Of a stretch of 64,000 nucleotides of DNA, positions 41,591-52,309 are shown piece by piece. Source of the DNA: Romanomermis culicivorax. Its lineage: Eukaryota > Nematoda > Enoplea > Mermithida > Mermithidae. The notes beneath the pieces are model-generated. The model saw only the letters and a list, made by a program, of their open reading frames with translations. It did not search any database and had not been told where the DNA came from. Every line of letters starts with the position of its first letter. Within the stretch, counting starts at the first letter, position 1. The DNA lies in the NCBI GenBank assembly GCA_963922205.1, contig CAWUHX010000009.1, positions 62,001 through 126,000 on the forward strand, in the 5' to 3' direction. Position numbers and translations under genes: made by a program.

Positions 41591-42568
41591 TTGCCGCCGC
41601 CCAGTATGTTGTTCCCTGAACACCGTTGGATGGATTATCTGGATGCGCTCAAGGAAGAGATACAACGTATCTTGCTGCCGCAACTGACGCCAGCTGCACC
41701 GGTTCCCCAAGTTGCTCAACCGGCTCCAGTCATCGCTCTAGAGGCCGTACAGCCGCCCACCACACTACCACCGCCGGAAGTACAACAACAGTCACGGCCT
41801 GTGACTCTATTGCCGCCGCCGGTGCCTGTGGATGTTCAAACCCCACAGGCTCCCAGCACGTCTGGGCTGGCTTTAGATCGCCATGGCCAGCCTATTCAAA
41901 AACCCGGATGTTACGAACATTCTATGAAACACAAGCAACATCTTCAGGAAGAAGCCAATTACCGTAAGTATCACAAAACGTGTACAATGGACAAACCCCG
42001 CACCTGGCGAATGCGGCCACCCAGTACTTCGCGTACTGAGCGCAGCAAAACGCCCAGCGAACGAACAACCCGTCGCTGCGAACAACGAAATCAACAAAAA
42101 GCTCGTGAAGAGGCCCGTCAAACTAGTTCGCAAACTAGTGCGACGCCGCAGCCGAAAGACACGTCTACAAAAACAGCAGTGCCGGCCAAACAAACGCCGC
42201 CTGCCCGCCACTCGGAAAGTCACCATTCATGCCACGAGTCGCACTCTCGTGACGACCACCACCCGAAAGAAACCCAACAATCCCACACTACAAGCGGTGA
42301 CAGTCATCAACACAAACGCCGCAATGATGCATCGCCGCACCGCACTCAAAGCGAACAAGCGCACCAGGTGCACTCCACAGGCTTCTGCGAAGACGCGTAC
42401 AAGCATGGTTTCCGCCAATCCCCACCAAAGTTAACCGACTATATTAGCCCATTGCAGCGTGACGCCGAAATTCAGAAACATTTGAAAGCTTTGAAAAATC
42501 GGCCGAAAGTGGTGTTCAAGGTCCCCCTTCCACCACCGCCCCGGATGAACGTGGAACCAGCCACATAA
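41591..42568 (+). CDS. element B ORF, charged proline-rich protein
   Basis: The 325-codon frame (really open from about 41490) begins [27 protein letters not shown] Pro/Gln/Val-rich stretch (residues 35-105) follows, then a Lys/Arg/Glu/Ser-rich and His-rich stretch (110-270). It ends with the block [15 protein letters not shown] near residue 285. The EEIQRILLP and [15 protein letters not shown] blocks recur in element C at 60497 and 61289. Composition suggests a disordered nucleic-acid-binding or Gag-like protein. It ends at a TAA (42566-42568), after which the same frame continues with Thr/Pro-rich sequence. Confidence 0.55.
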   Translation: MPPPSMLFPEHRWMDYLDALKEEIQRILLPQLTPAAPVPQVAQPAPVIALEAVQPPTTLPPPEVQQQSRPVTLLPPPVPVDVQTPQAPSTSGLALDRHGQPIQKPGCYEHSMKHKQHLQEEANYRKYHKTCTMDKPRTWRMRPPSTSRTERSKTPSERTTRRCEQRNQQKAREEARQTSSQTSATPQPKDTSTKTAVPAKQTPPARHSESHHSCHESHSRDDHHPKETQQSHTTSGDSHQHKRRNDASPHRTQSEQAHQVHSTGFCEDAYKHGFRQSPPKLTDYISPLQRDAEIQKHLKALKNRPKVVFKVPLPPPPRMNVEPAT

Positions 42569-42935
42569 TCGGCAACATCGCTGCCGCCCATGGCCACGTC
42601 GCTGCCACCTACGGTCCCGATGTCCGCCATGACAACTGCGGTAACTCACACCACATCGCTGCCCCCTACAGCCCCGACGTCCGTTCAGAGCACTACGCCC
42701 GCCCCACCACAATTGGTTGTTATGACAAGACCAGTTCTCTGAGTTGCTCCGCCGACCAGTTCCGCACAAAGTTTCGAGCCACGTTTACCCAGCGAAGCAA
42801 CCGGACTGGGGAACTAGACCCATTTCCGAAACCATGGACTCGCCACATTGTATTACGCTGGCGACACCCCATCATCTGCCACGTATCGATCCATCTGTCG
42901 AGTTTTTCACGCTGCGAACCTAGCACGAAATTGTT
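42569..42935 (+). pseudogene. element B ORF, Thr/Pro linker with stops
   Basis: The frame continues from the previous ORF as an Ala/Thr/Pro linker like that of element C (61430-61700), then EPRLPSEAT. It is broken by stops and shifts, including a TAG at 42921-42923. CGA at 42915-42917 lines up with TGA at 61773-61775 of element C. Confidence 0.5.
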
Positions 42936-43718
42936 TTGATCAACTTCTTCGGCCGCCTTGGCGTTCTCGTTACCATGGCAGTCCACATTCGCCCAACCAA
43001 TGCATCCCTCGCCTTGTACCAATACTTCCAGGATCACTACCGTACCACCTATCATGAACAGCAACCACCTGTATTGCCTGACCTCACCACGCTCATTCTG
43101 CAATGGGTCGTTGGCCTCTGGGCCGAGGAGCTCGGCATAGTTGACGCCCTGCACACCGCCCATCTGGCTCTCTTTCTGTATGAGGCACGAGGCCTGGACA
43201 ATCCGTCGCGTTTATTGCAAGCCTACAACACCGCTGTCAGCTTGATCGACAGCTGGAGGGCCTACCCGCAATATTCACGATACGAACAACTGCTGGAAAT
43301 CGCCGATATCCAACGAATCTACCTTCAATATCATAGCGAAACCGACTGTCCCATGCCCCTGCTGCGCCAGCATGATTTCTCTGCCCGGTGGAACTTGTTG
43401 CCACCGCGACTGTTGCCACCAACAGGGCTACCTTCGGACCGCCCCTCGTTGATAGCTACGCAGCTGCCGCCTCCCGGCATCAACCCTCTCTCACCACTAC
43501 AGTTGCAAACCTTCACTTCGTCTTCCCGATGCCGCGATGCCGCCGACTACAGCCGCTATCCGCGCCATTCTCCTTCCATTCGTTTCGATGGCCATGACGA
43601 TCCCCGTGACCACCATGGTTATCACAACGACTGCTATCGCCAAGAAAATTGCAACCGCCCCGACAATCAGCAACAATTTCGGTCCGCATCAGACACTTGC
43701 CATCATCGCCGCCATTGA
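42936..43718 (+). CDS. element B ORF, C-terminal helical domain
   Basis: The 260-codon frame starts [20 protein letters not shown] mainly helical domain (residues 10-150) contains [49 protein letters not shown] and [15 protein letters not shown] Pro-rich tail (150-260) has few constraints. The same domain is in element C at 61788-62321. The family is unknown to me outside what I recall as Romanomermis proteins. Its constant place before the 3' module suggests that it is the conserved core of the B-type cassette. Confidence 0.55.
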   Translation: MINFFGRLGVLVTMAVHIRPTNASLALYQYFQDHYRTTYHEQQPPVLPDLTTLILQWVVGLWAEELGIVDALHTAHLALFLYEARGLDNPSRLLQAYNTAVSLIDSWRAYPQYSRYEQLLEIADIQRIYLQYHSETDCPMPLLRQHDFSARWNLLPPRLLPPTGLPSDRPSLIATQLPPPGINPLSPLQLQTFTSSSRCRDAADYSRYPRHSPSIRFDGHDDPRDHHGYHNDCYRQENCNRPDNQQQFRSASDTCHHRRH

Positions 43719-43972
43719 TTCCAAGCTTTTGTACAGTAACATTTGTTTTTCCCTTTTTTGTTTTCATTAAGCTCGTCAATACCAATTGTTTTGTTTTTTC
43801 TAATCTCTTTTGTGTGCTTTATTTTGTACTAGTATTCTCAGCGCACAAACAGCCAATGCTAAGACCAGGCAGTAAGACGACTCGACTTGTTCTACCGCCA
43901 AACGCCCCCACTTGCACCATTTTGTCCTTTCCGCCTCCACCACCTTGTGCCCGTATCATTACCGCCCCCGTC

Positions 43973-44285
43973 GTAGTGGCCGGCCTCACCCTCCCATCCA
44001 CATGGCGTCATATGCTGGTGCGCTCCAGTATATCGGTGAGGACCGAGTGACAATGCGAGCTTCGGTGTTGCTGAATTTATGGCCTCGCTAATTGCAACCT
44101 GTGTTGGGAGGTCTCACCCCACACGCCATCCAAAATCGGCTCAAACAACTGCAACGATGCCGTCGGCCCCACTGCGTGATGCGGAAGATCCCTTTGGCCA
44201 CCCTGGTGATGGCCTGTAGTGGCGGTGCCCTTTTCCCTTGCTCCTTTTGGTTATTTCTTGACGATCCCTTAGGGCGATCTACAGC
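43973..44285 (+). repeat. shared 3' module of elements A, B and C (copy in B)
   Basis: Aligned with 11525-11834 and 62829-63141. Between B and C similarity extends further upstream, to about 43720 and 62590. Confidence 0.8.
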
Positions 44286-44298
44286 AAGGGGGGAGGGG
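44286..44298 (+). promoter_or_regulatory. polypurine tract of element B
   Basis: AAGGGGGGAGGGG stands directly before the LTR start. Confidence 0.75.
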
Positions 44299-44590
44299 TG
44301 TTGTAGTATGTTTCCGCCGATTTTGTCGATTGGCGCATAAGGCCCGCAAGTGCCAAGTGGAGTGAGTGACGCGGACCATCAACAGTCGTCTTACTGTAGC
44401 CCACGTCGGTAGGCGTGCGCTGGCTCTCTCATTTTGCATCATTCTTATGTGTTTTTTATAATGTGCGCCCCATTAGTTATATTTCGTACTCGTTGCCTCC
44501 CCGCACGCGCGCCTGTGTTTGTTTTCTCTCCAGTGCATGGGAGTGAAATTGTTTTTCTTTCTCGCCCCGTCGCATTTGTAAGTAAGTGTT
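44299..44590 (+). repeat. 3' LTR of element B (end uncertain)
   Basis: It begins TGTTGTAGTATGTTTCCGCC like the LTR of A and aligns with the LTR start of C (63155 onward) to about 44590. Beyond that, C is truncated, so the real end of this LTR is unknown. It may extend to about 44790. Confidence 0.65.
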
Positions 44591-44810
44591 TTTCACTGCA
44601 TAAGATAAAAAGTAAAGAAAGGTCTCCTTTTCCTTTCTGGAATTTACTTAGTTTGGGAGACATTTAAGGAAGCACCTTTTCCTTAATTGGTAGGGTTATT
44701 GGTGTCGGGTTTAAGTACTGTCAATTAAGTTAATCGGGTAAGCATGGGCGAGGGAAATACCCAATCCTGCCTGAACTCAAAGCCCAAAGCCCCGGCCACT
44801 TTTCAAATAC

Positions 44811-45021
44811 AACAAGAACTTCCCCTTCTTTGTTGGTTGAGGCCAATGCCTATGATAAGTATTGGGGCTGTACTTTACCTCCAGAAGATCCGGACATCAA
44901 TCATCCGGACGCCTATTCAGGTAAAAATGTTTTTGGCGAACATTTGATGGAACTAAGGAGGCAGATGATGGAGATGCTCGGAAATGGGCCTGAATGCCTA
45001 CTGGTCACGGATCAAGTTTAA
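44811..45021 (+). pseudogene. NADAR (YbiA-like) domain, C-terminal half
   Basis: In one frame the sequence reads LLVEANAYDKYWG, then GKNVFGEHLMELRRQM, and ends at a TAA at 45019-45021. These are the hallmark C-terminal motifs of the NADAR family (E. coli YbiA and eukaryotic relatives), which cleaves the N-glycosidic bond of riboflavin intermediates or ADP-ribose-type substrates. The N-terminal half, with the SN-F and conserved Glu/Trp motifs, is not visible upstream. An exon or a truncated copy is likely. The preceding 25 codons are Ser/Thr/Pro-rich and out of family. The neighbourhood is the 3' LTR of element B. Confidence 0.6.
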
Positions 45022-46440
45022 AGATGCCAAATGAAAATAAGTCACCAAAGAGAGGGCATAAAAGGTTAGTTCAAATGAATTCCAGAGAATAAGGGTGTCA
45101 TTGCTGTGGTAACGAATGTGTTCAAAATTTCGGTCGTGACAGCAGAAGTAGCAGCTCTGGTAGCTTCTTTGACAATCCCTAAGGGCGTCTTGTTGTGGGC
45201 TACAAATCCGAACATAAGAGGGGCATAGCCTCCTCAGGAATTGACCGGCTCTCCCTCCATGAAGGGTAGGGAAAAGCAAAATAAGGGCATCATCTAGCGG
45301 ATAAAATGAAAAAGTGATCACTATTTAGGTCTAAAAGCTGAAGCAAGGTGTACCCAAGTATTCTAGGGTAAAAGCCTCAATTTTTTAATTTTTTTCTTTT
45401 GTGATGCTAGTTATGTTTGGTGAGTTGAATCAACAATAACAATAATACAGTGCGAAAATTTACATATATACAATGGATGCCGAGTAATTTGCCTTATTGT
45501 TAATTCTAAATTTCCTTAGTCATATACTTCCTTTACAATTAATACGAAAAGTGTTCTTTGGTGAAATCGTCCTAACCCTATTTCTCTATCGGAGGCAAAT
45601 CCCGATGGGGAATGCCCCTAGAACAAGGGACAAGGCGGGGTTGCCTAACTTTTGACTTCTCTCAATGATATGCCGTTGGTGCTTTGGCCTAGTCTTCCAC
45701 ATGGTAAGAACTTTACTGTAGTACTATTCCTTTTACCTCCTTCATAGCCTTCATAGTCCCAAAAATTCATTGTTTTCCTGCCCTCAGTCTTGATTACACA
45801 TGAGCCAAATGATGGTTGATGATAACTTTTAACATTAATATTACCCCAGACAGGCGTTTAGATTTTAGCTATCTGTTATCCCCATTCCCTCCATCTGAGA
45901 AACGAAGTCTCAGATACAGGAATTGTGGTTGAAGTTCAATATCAAGATGCTCCAAGTAATCCATTTTAGTTTCTATTTTCTTCCCTGTTCCCAGGGGTTT
46001 GTCCCAAGAGACCAATTCTTGTCTGAAAATATGTAAAAATACTCTATGTTTCTCCATCCTAGGTATGCGGCACTCTAGTGTCTGGAAATAGGTGCCATGC
46101 CCCAAATGGTGGCGTTAATTTGATCATCTTTCGAAAACAGAAAATCTCGATATCCCAGGGTAATCTTGATTTATATTCTCCTTAAATTCCTCAAGAATTG
46201 ATCAATGATCAATCAGTGTGACTTACCTTGGTTCTGGACCCTTATCACGCCATTAATAGTGATTCCAATAGTAAAAAATATGGTCCCTTCAGGTGAAATA
46301 GTCGATTCATTCATTCTTCAGTTGGAATTTCAGGTTACACCTATTTTTTAAGTGGTTTGTCTGAATACTTTTCTCTGCTGTCTTGTGATTAAATCAAAAT
46401 CTATTCCATTTATTCAAAAAAACGGGGGCTATGTCTCCTT
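45022..46440. other. no gene recognised
   Basis: AT-rich sequence. Minus-strand frames of 78-107 codons (44998-45321, 45869-46105) lack family features. The last 50 bases adjoin the broken end of element D. Confidence 0.3.
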
Positions 46441-47898
46441 TTACCACACTTTTACCACTTTTGAATGCATTGGCACCTGCCAGTACCCAGACTTTAGATC
46501 TAAGGTCGAAAAATAGCGTGCACCTCCCAACGCATCTAAGTAATCATCAATTCGTGGTATCGGGAATTTATCGTCTTTTGTCACTTGATTGATTCCTCTA
46601 TAGTCGACCACTGGTCTCCAAGTGCCGTCTTTCTTGCCCACTAAAAACAATGGTGCAGCCCAAGGGCTTCTAGAAGGCTCAATGACACCCTTTTCCATCA
46701 TATCTTTCACATGTTCACGGATGATATCTCTTTGCATGATGGGGGCTCTCCAGTAGTGCTTTTGAACGGGTAATGCGTCTCCTGTATCGATTTTATGCTG
46801 CGCCTCGTGGGTCATCGTTAAAGGGTCATTTTTCATGCTGAATGCATGCCTATGTTTGAGTAGGACATTCATAAGTTGCTGTTGCCCTTCCCGATCGATA
46901 CTCGATTCTTTCACTAGCTGCGTCACAATCTTGACGAATTCTGGTTCACTCTGCTGTTGAATTTGAGGTTCTGATTGCAGTTGATGGATTTTTTCGTCGA
47001 ATTCTGGACCCACGAACTTCGTTTTGGATTTTGCTATTAGCTCATTGCCGCGCAATTTTATCCCTTTATTCGTTTCGTTTATGAGTAGAATTCGGAAATT
47101 GTTATCTCTAGCGTCCACAATTGAGGCGTCGACGTCGAATAAAGTATCCTTCCCTGTTTCTTCTACCACTATGGGACCCTTTGTCCAATCTTTCTGTGGC
47201 CAAACCACAGCTTGCACAAAAGTAGTGGTATTCGGGGGAATATACGTCCCTGATTTTGTCCAAATAAACGTTTCTTCATCCATTTCTGTTATATGCATTA
47301 CTCCTTCTTGATCCTCGTCGCTTTCTAATTCAGGCAGATCTTCTTCCTTAACCTCCTCTTGTAGAGGTACATAATCCAAAACCATGGGATTTGTAGGAAT
47401 CGGCAACCACGACGGTATCTGCGCATCATCGAATAGTGTTTTACTAATAATCTGTCTCTCTACATTCGCTAGGCGTATGTGACCCTTTTGAAAATCAATA
47501 GAGGCCTGTATACTAGGATGGGTTAGGAAATCTAGACCCAATATAATACCTTCGTTCAGGTTATCTAGCAATGCGAATCTAGCAAGAAAATTTCCAAAAG
47601 CCGTTCCAACGTATATAGATGTAGGACCATATGTTGTTACGCGTTTTCCTACAGCTGTTACTACTGAATTTAAGATAGGGAATTTTGTCTTTGGTGTATT
47701 CAGTAGTCTCGACGCTGTATCTGTCCTCATAAAGCTAGATTGTGCTCCCGTATTGATTAGGGCTTTAAATTCTTCTCCTCGTATTTTAACAGGTATTAAT
47801 AACGGTTGACATTTGCAAAACTTTTCCAAAAATAAATGTTCATTATCATTGGCGAGTCTAGGTTTCGCTTCTGAAGTAGAATTGATAACGTTCGCCAA
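46441..47898 (-). pseudogene. pol: element D protease-RT, inactive and truncated
   Basis: The 485-codon frame is uninterrupted. In the protease (residues about 30-140), the active site reads [10 protein letters not shown] with Asn at residue 49 in place of the catalytic Asp, so it should be inactive. The flap and the second half ([18 protein letters not shown]) are normal. A connector with acidic stretches follows (140-340). RT fingers and palm start at about residue 370: [47 protein letters not shown]. The frame then leaves the family and stops at KVVKVW. The YxDD box is absent. Confidence 0.8.
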
Positions 47899-48330
47899 AC
47901 TTAAGTCCTAATTTTCTATAAGAACTCCATCTAAGGCTATAATTTCCGGTTTATCTTGTTTTTTAGCCTCCTGTGAATTTATAATGTTTATGGAATTATT
48001 CGGCGGATTATTTGTCGATTGCGATGATGTTGACGGTACGATGTTTGGCAGTGGTTGCGGGACATTATTTTGATGATAATAATATGCCACCTTTGGATTC
48101 TGTTCCGTATTATTATTGTGATATGGAACTCGTTGGCTGAAATTAGCAAATCCCGCTCATCCACGATTTACAAAGCCGCCTCGATGGTCAAAATTTCGAT
48201 TATATAAATTGTTGCCGCGATTCCACGACCTCCCCTGATCCGTTGGTTGAATCAATTCAGGGTGTAAAATAAAACAATTTTCGGACGAGTGGCTATTCGA
48301 TTTATGGTATGAACAATACGGTCGATGATA
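47899..48330 (-). pseudogene. element D zinc knuckle and linker, broken
   Basis: In one frame the minus strand reads CSYHKSNSHSSENC (C-x2-H-x4-H-x4-C, about 48311-48270), overlapping the end of Gag in another frame. It then continues through an Asn/Arg-rich linker. A TGA (near 48156) and a TAG just before the protease frame interrupt it. The knuckle type is the same as in element A. Confidence 0.6.
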
Positions 48331-49460
48331 TGGATTTCAGGTAAATTATTGTAGGTTGCATTATTAGGATTACTATTGGCTCCCCAACGATTAAGAGCTG
48401 GAGGGCCCTGATTCCTAATTGCGTCATTAACCATTTTCATAATGTCCTGTTGAGATAAAGGGGCCTGAAATGCTGGTGGGGGTGGAAAAATTTGCTGAGG
48501 CCGTGAAATTTGCTGTTGTTGACCAGTAGTGCTATCCTGCTGACGAATTTGTAAATTATTAAATCTTCTGTTTTCATAGACTCGGTTCAGCCGATCATCT
48601 TCCCCCTCTTCTTGATCCTCGCTGAATTCTTTCCAGGCCGTCGTATCAGCTTTCAATTTATTTACGAGATCTGCCAAAGAGACGATATTTTTGAATTCGT
48701 GAAGCGGACCCTCCATTCGAGTTTGAACGTACACTGGAGCCTTGTGAAAATATGTTTCAATAACAATTCTATTTCGTTCATTTTCAGTTTTTTCGTAATT
48801 TAATAAATGAACATAAGTTTTTATTCGTCGTAAAAAATCTTCCGTGGTTTCCCCTTTTCGTTTCTTCATATCATGTAACTCCCTTCTGAGCGCAGGAGTG
48901 TCCATTTTGGGGGCGATCATTCTAATTACGCTTGCTTTTCCTTCTTCATAACTGCTGTTCTTATCCACATATGTCAAAGTTTCAAAATCGCAGCAAGGCC
49001 AGAGTACTTCAATTCTTAGGTCTTCTGTGTCTTCAGGCTTGAATGTGACTTCCAAACACGCGAAAAAATTGAGTATTTCTGCGGCTTCCATTTTATCCGA
49101 TATTTCTTTATTTTTCATTCGACTTAGAATTATCTTCATTCTTTTTTTGGGATCTTCGCAATATCGTCCATACTCTTGTCCATTTCTAGGGATGCCTCCT
49201 ACTATAGGTTGTTCTGTTCCGGGATTCCATGATGTTGTTGGTATATCATCTTCAATCATTCGATGTTGGGCATTCTGGGCCTGGGCCTGGGCAAAATGGT
49301 TTTCAAACCAATTAACCTTTCTTTCTAAACTCCTGTCTAAATGGTCTTTGACCGGTTCAGACTGAAGTATTTCCGTATCTCCAGGGTTTGATGTTCTTTC
49401 GTCGGGTTTCTTATCCATTTTCTTCATCAATTCTCGCATTTGCTTCTCAACTTCTTCCAT
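48252..49460 (-). CDS. gag: element D Gag, main part
   Basis: The 402-codon frame has a coiled-coil start (MEEVEKQMRELMKKMDKK). The Gag domain is at about residues 100-290 (ILNFFACLEVTFKP, DFLRRIKTYVHLL, MEGPLHEFKNIVSLADLVNKL), followed by a Gln/Pro/Asn-rich tail (300-370). The last about 20 residues run into the zinc knuckle region in a different frame, so the natural end is probably lost by a frame shift near 48320. Upstream, a TGA (49491-49493) in the same frame separates it from the rest of the coiled coil. Confidence 0.7.
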   Translation of the reverse strand: MEEVEKQMRELMKKMDKKPDERTSNPGDTEILQSEPVKDHLDRSLERKVNWFENHFAQAQAQNAQHRMIEDDIPTTSWNPGTEQPIVGGIPRNGQEYGRYCEDPKKRMKIILSRMKNKEISDKMEAAEILNFFACLEVTFKPEDTEDLRIEVLWPCCDFETLTYVDKNSSYEEGKASVIRMIAPKMDTPALRRELHDMKKRKGETTEDFLRRIKTYVHLLNYEKTENERNRIVIETYFHKAPVYVQTRMEGPLHEFKNIVSLADLVNKLKADTTAWKEFSEDQEEGEDDRLNRVYENRRFNNLQIRQQDSTTGQQQQISRPQQIFPPPPAFQAPLSQQDIMKMVNDAIRNQGPPALNRWGANSNPNNATYNNLPEIHIIDRIVHTINRIATRPKIVLFYTLN

Positions 49461-50059
49461 AATGTTTTTTACATTTTGTTGCTCCTGTTCTCATAATCTT
49501 TCTTCCAATAATTTTCGTTCTGCTCTCTCTCGCATGAGTTGCTCGAGTATTTCTTGTTCCCGAAGTGCTGCTTTCGTTCTTTCTACATTAACAGCATTGG
49601 TCGATTTGTCAACGGCTCTTTGCATTGATTCCAGGATGGCTAGAGTGGCCACATCCTGTATGTTTCCGTTCGTTACCCTTTCGGTTTTGTTCTTCCGTTT
49701 TGTTTCAATATCGATTTTCGCGTCAATTTTCGGTACTGTTGGCGTATATCTTGAATTATAAAATGATACCACATTCTTTTCTGAGGTAGACTAATTTTCT
49801 CGAACGATGATACTGAATCAGAGGACGTCTGTATCCCCTGATCTGCATAATCATATATCTCTGCGTCAATAGTTTGATCTTTGTCGCTATCATCGGGTAA
49901 ATTCGCGAATTTCTTTGCTACTTGTTCGATTGTTGCTTCCATATTTGCCATTCGTTCGGCAGGATCTTCCTTGGCCAATTCCGTTTGCGATAATGTTACT
50001 TTCGGTCGTCTTCCTGGCTGTTTCCGCACGGTTAATTTCGGTTTCGATATTTCCTTCAT
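49461..50059 (-). pseudogene. gag: element D Gag N-terminus, frame-shifted
   Basis: The likely start is the ATG at 50057-50059, followed by a basic segment (KPKLTVRKQPGRRPKV) and an acidic stretch. A shift near 49780 moves the coding sense into the frame 49772-49491 ([17 protein letters not shown], then a long Glu/Arg/Leu coiled coil). A TGA at 49491-49493 then precedes the main Gag frame. Confidence 0.6.
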
Positions 50060-50784
50060 AATTTGCCTTTGTAGCTGTACAAGTCACCAATGTCGTATTG
50101 GGTGCTCGTATGCCCTCGGCTGCCTACCTGCAGTTCTTGGGAGATCCAATCTGGTACGGCCCCTGACGCTAACCCGGTACTAATTACAATCCTACTGCAG
50201 TTGACTGAGACTTGATGTACGAAGATATTTATTTTGAGCAAAATGAATAGTGCAGAGAAATAAAACAGTGAGGGTAAATGAGAAACAAATATGCAAATGG
50301 CTGAACACATGAACGCAATCGCCTAACTCCTTCCTGCTTCGCAGATCCTTCTATTCGTCCCTGTGCAGAGAGCCACAGGGACTTCAGGATATCTTAATCC
50401 GCGGCCTGAGCTGAAAACTTGGCAAAAGACGAGACCAATGAACCTAACTCCAGAACAACAACTCACTAATTGTCTTGATCAAAACTGAACATCGAAACTC
50501 CTCAAACCGCGTAGGCTCTCAAGGCTAATACGCAACAAGAAACCAAAAAATAAAAATAAACGTAAGCTCCGAATTCGACCACACTCCTTTCTGAGTCACC
50601 GCGATTATTGACGAAACGTCCGATCCTCAGGATAGGATGACAAAAGCGTGCAAGAAAAGGAGACGTATCTCCACCAATAATAAAAAACCACGATAATGAT
50701 AAGAATGAATGATGCACACTGCAACGCGCCTAACATCAACTTGCAAGTAGTATGCAAAACTTTTGCGCTGACCATTTATTTGTT
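50060..50784 (-). other. upstream region of element D, possible leader or LTR
   Basis: On the minus strand an AATAAA lies near 50235-50230, and the sequence before Gag contains TTGGTGAC (about 50087), which resembles the start of a primer-binding site. Without a second LTR copy this cannot be confirmed. No gene was recognised. Confidence 0.3.
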
Positions 50785-51201
50785 TTAGAACCAAAAATGT
50801 GTGACACAAACCGTTTTATCGGTTTGTTTACCTAATAATAAATGGGAACACTTTAACAACAAAGAGACTGTAGGAAATGAAAATGAGGTAATTAGAGGAC
50901 CAAAGGTCAGAGGAATTGACCCTCTGACACAGGCGAAACCTGGAAATTGAAATTTTTGATGGACTTCGGCCACATTGGAGCGAACCCCAGTCTTGATTCC
51001 AGTATCCTCAACTTCCACCCATTTGAAAACTGAAATGAACTTGATGGTTTTAACATTAGCTTGTAGCCATTTTTTAACTTCCTCATGAGGGATGGTGATT
51101 GGAACATTACTTATATGTAGAGTCCTTACCCTGGTATTGGTCCTGGGGCGTGGCATCTCCAAATTTGTCGTTTTGTTGAATATTGTTAATTTGGAATCCA
51201 C
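50785..51201 (-). pseudogene. ORF1-like nucleic-acid-binding fragment
   Basis: The 138-codon minus frame reads RTLHISNVPITIPHEEVKKWL and then DTGIKTGVRSNVAEVHQ, a pattern like the RRM-like or pre-knuckle domain of retroelement ORF1/Gag proteins (a beta-alpha segment with SNVP, then a TGVR strand). The second half (GSIPLTFGPL...) leaves the pattern. In-frame sequence continues upstream with one stop into 51373-51612. A decayed copy lies at 612-960. The family is tentative. Confidence 0.4.
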
Positions 51202-51612
51202 TGCCTTGTCTCGTTGATCAGTTCAACTAAAAATAATTTGATAAAAATGAAATTTCGAAATAACAAATTCGGGTTTAATGTCCCTGCTATTTTCATTATT
51301 GATCGATATAATGACATCATGTAGCGATTTCCCTTTGAGCCATTGATTCGTCCTGATCGATATAAACGCTGATCAGTTCAGTAATTTGGCTGCTTCTGAC
51401 TGGGTCAAAATTTCTTCATCGCCTGGACGGTCTTCATCATTGTCTGGATCAATCAATAATCGATTGTGATCATCTAGGCGGCTTCTTTGCTCTTCAAGTT
51501 GTTCTTGTTTGGTTTCTTCTGCCCATATCGGGGAAGCATTCAGGGAGCTTGGCATTGTTGCTGAAATTATTATTGTTAGACATTCTGGGTATGGTGGATA
51601 CACATCCGCCAT
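51202..51612 (-). pseudogene. ORF1-like protein, acidic N-terminal part
   Basis: The minus frame 51612-51373 reads ETKQEQLEEQRSRLDDHNR and an acidic stretch to a stop. The following 57 codons to the next block carry another stop near 51235. It has the style of a coiled-coil N-terminus of the protein above. Confidence 0.35.
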
Positions 51613-51900
51613 CCCCAGAATGTCTAATCAGTGGAACTTTAAAGCGGATATGGATTTTCGACCATTTGGAATTCGTCAGTCACTTTCCACGGAAAATTGT
51701 CTCATGTGTGAACAAGCGTATTTTCGTTAATTTTTGGGGCAACGGGTTTCAAAAAATCCAACTCCATCCCTGAGTCAGACTATTCCATTCCATTTTAAGG
51801 CAGAATTCTAGGATTTTTAAATCTTGCAAGGAAAGCTTCTGAAAAATTTTTTAATCAAATAAACAAACGGAGGTGGCATCATCTTTTTATCATTAGGTTG
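51590..51900 (+). repeat. dispersed repeat, copy 1 (with 54705-55035)
   Basis: It shares GTCAGTCACTTT, GTTTCAAAAAA-CCAACTCCA and CTTTTTATCATTAGGTT with 54705-55035 in the same orientation. No open frame is shared. Confidence 0.75.
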
Positions 51901-52309
51901 TGTTACTCACAGTAAATGGGTTACTCACAGTAAATCTGTTAGATTCTTAGATTCATTGGATATCACTCTTAGAATCTTTCGATTTTACTTGTTTTACAGA
52001 ATTTTAGTGTTGGACCTGTTTTCAAGAACAATGCAGGGCAAACCGACTATTGAACAAAAGCAAAAACTAGCAAGTTGAATTACTGTAGACTAGATGGTCG
52101 ACAGCTGATGCACTGCATGATATCAAATTACCTGACGTGCCATAGCAGACAGTATCATATTACAAATGTTAAAAAATTATAGTGATTTAAACGATTTAAT
52201 CCACCACTGGAGGGAGTCTCTCAAAGACTGCACCCCTCCAGTCACAATATAGGAGGGGGGCCATACAAAAAGCTAATCAGAGGTTCAATTCTGTTTGAAC
52301 GATCATACA
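51901..52309. other. no gene recognised
   Basis: It contains a direct duplication of GTTACTCACAGTAAAT (51902-51935). Nothing else was identified. Confidence 0.3.

Larger units (their letters stand above)
40223..44590 (+). mobile_element. element B: LTR-associated cassette without RT
   Basis: A coding cassette (40223-43718) is followed by a non-coding part, the shared 3' module, a polypurine tract and an LTR start. No 5' LTR in the same orientation is visible, so the 5' end is lost or rearranged. The cassette shares its second half with element C. No RT, RNase H, integrase or protease was seen. The proteins match, in my memory, a large set of uncharacterised proteins from Romanomermis culicivorax. 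Confidence 0.7.
46441..50059 (-). mobile_element. element D: Gypsy-like, truncated within RT
   Basis: Reading leftward on the minus strand: Gag, zinc knuckle, protease and the first part of reverse transcriptase. The match stops after the motif A region at about 46445. RNase H, integrase and the far LTR are missing. The upstream side (50060-50800) may hold its LTR, but no second copy exists here to prove it. Confidence 0.8.

Noticed and set aside
50060..50784. LTR of element D
   Set aside because: AATAAA and a TTGGTGAC word are suggestive, but there is no second copy and no defined end, so only a tentative leader is listed.
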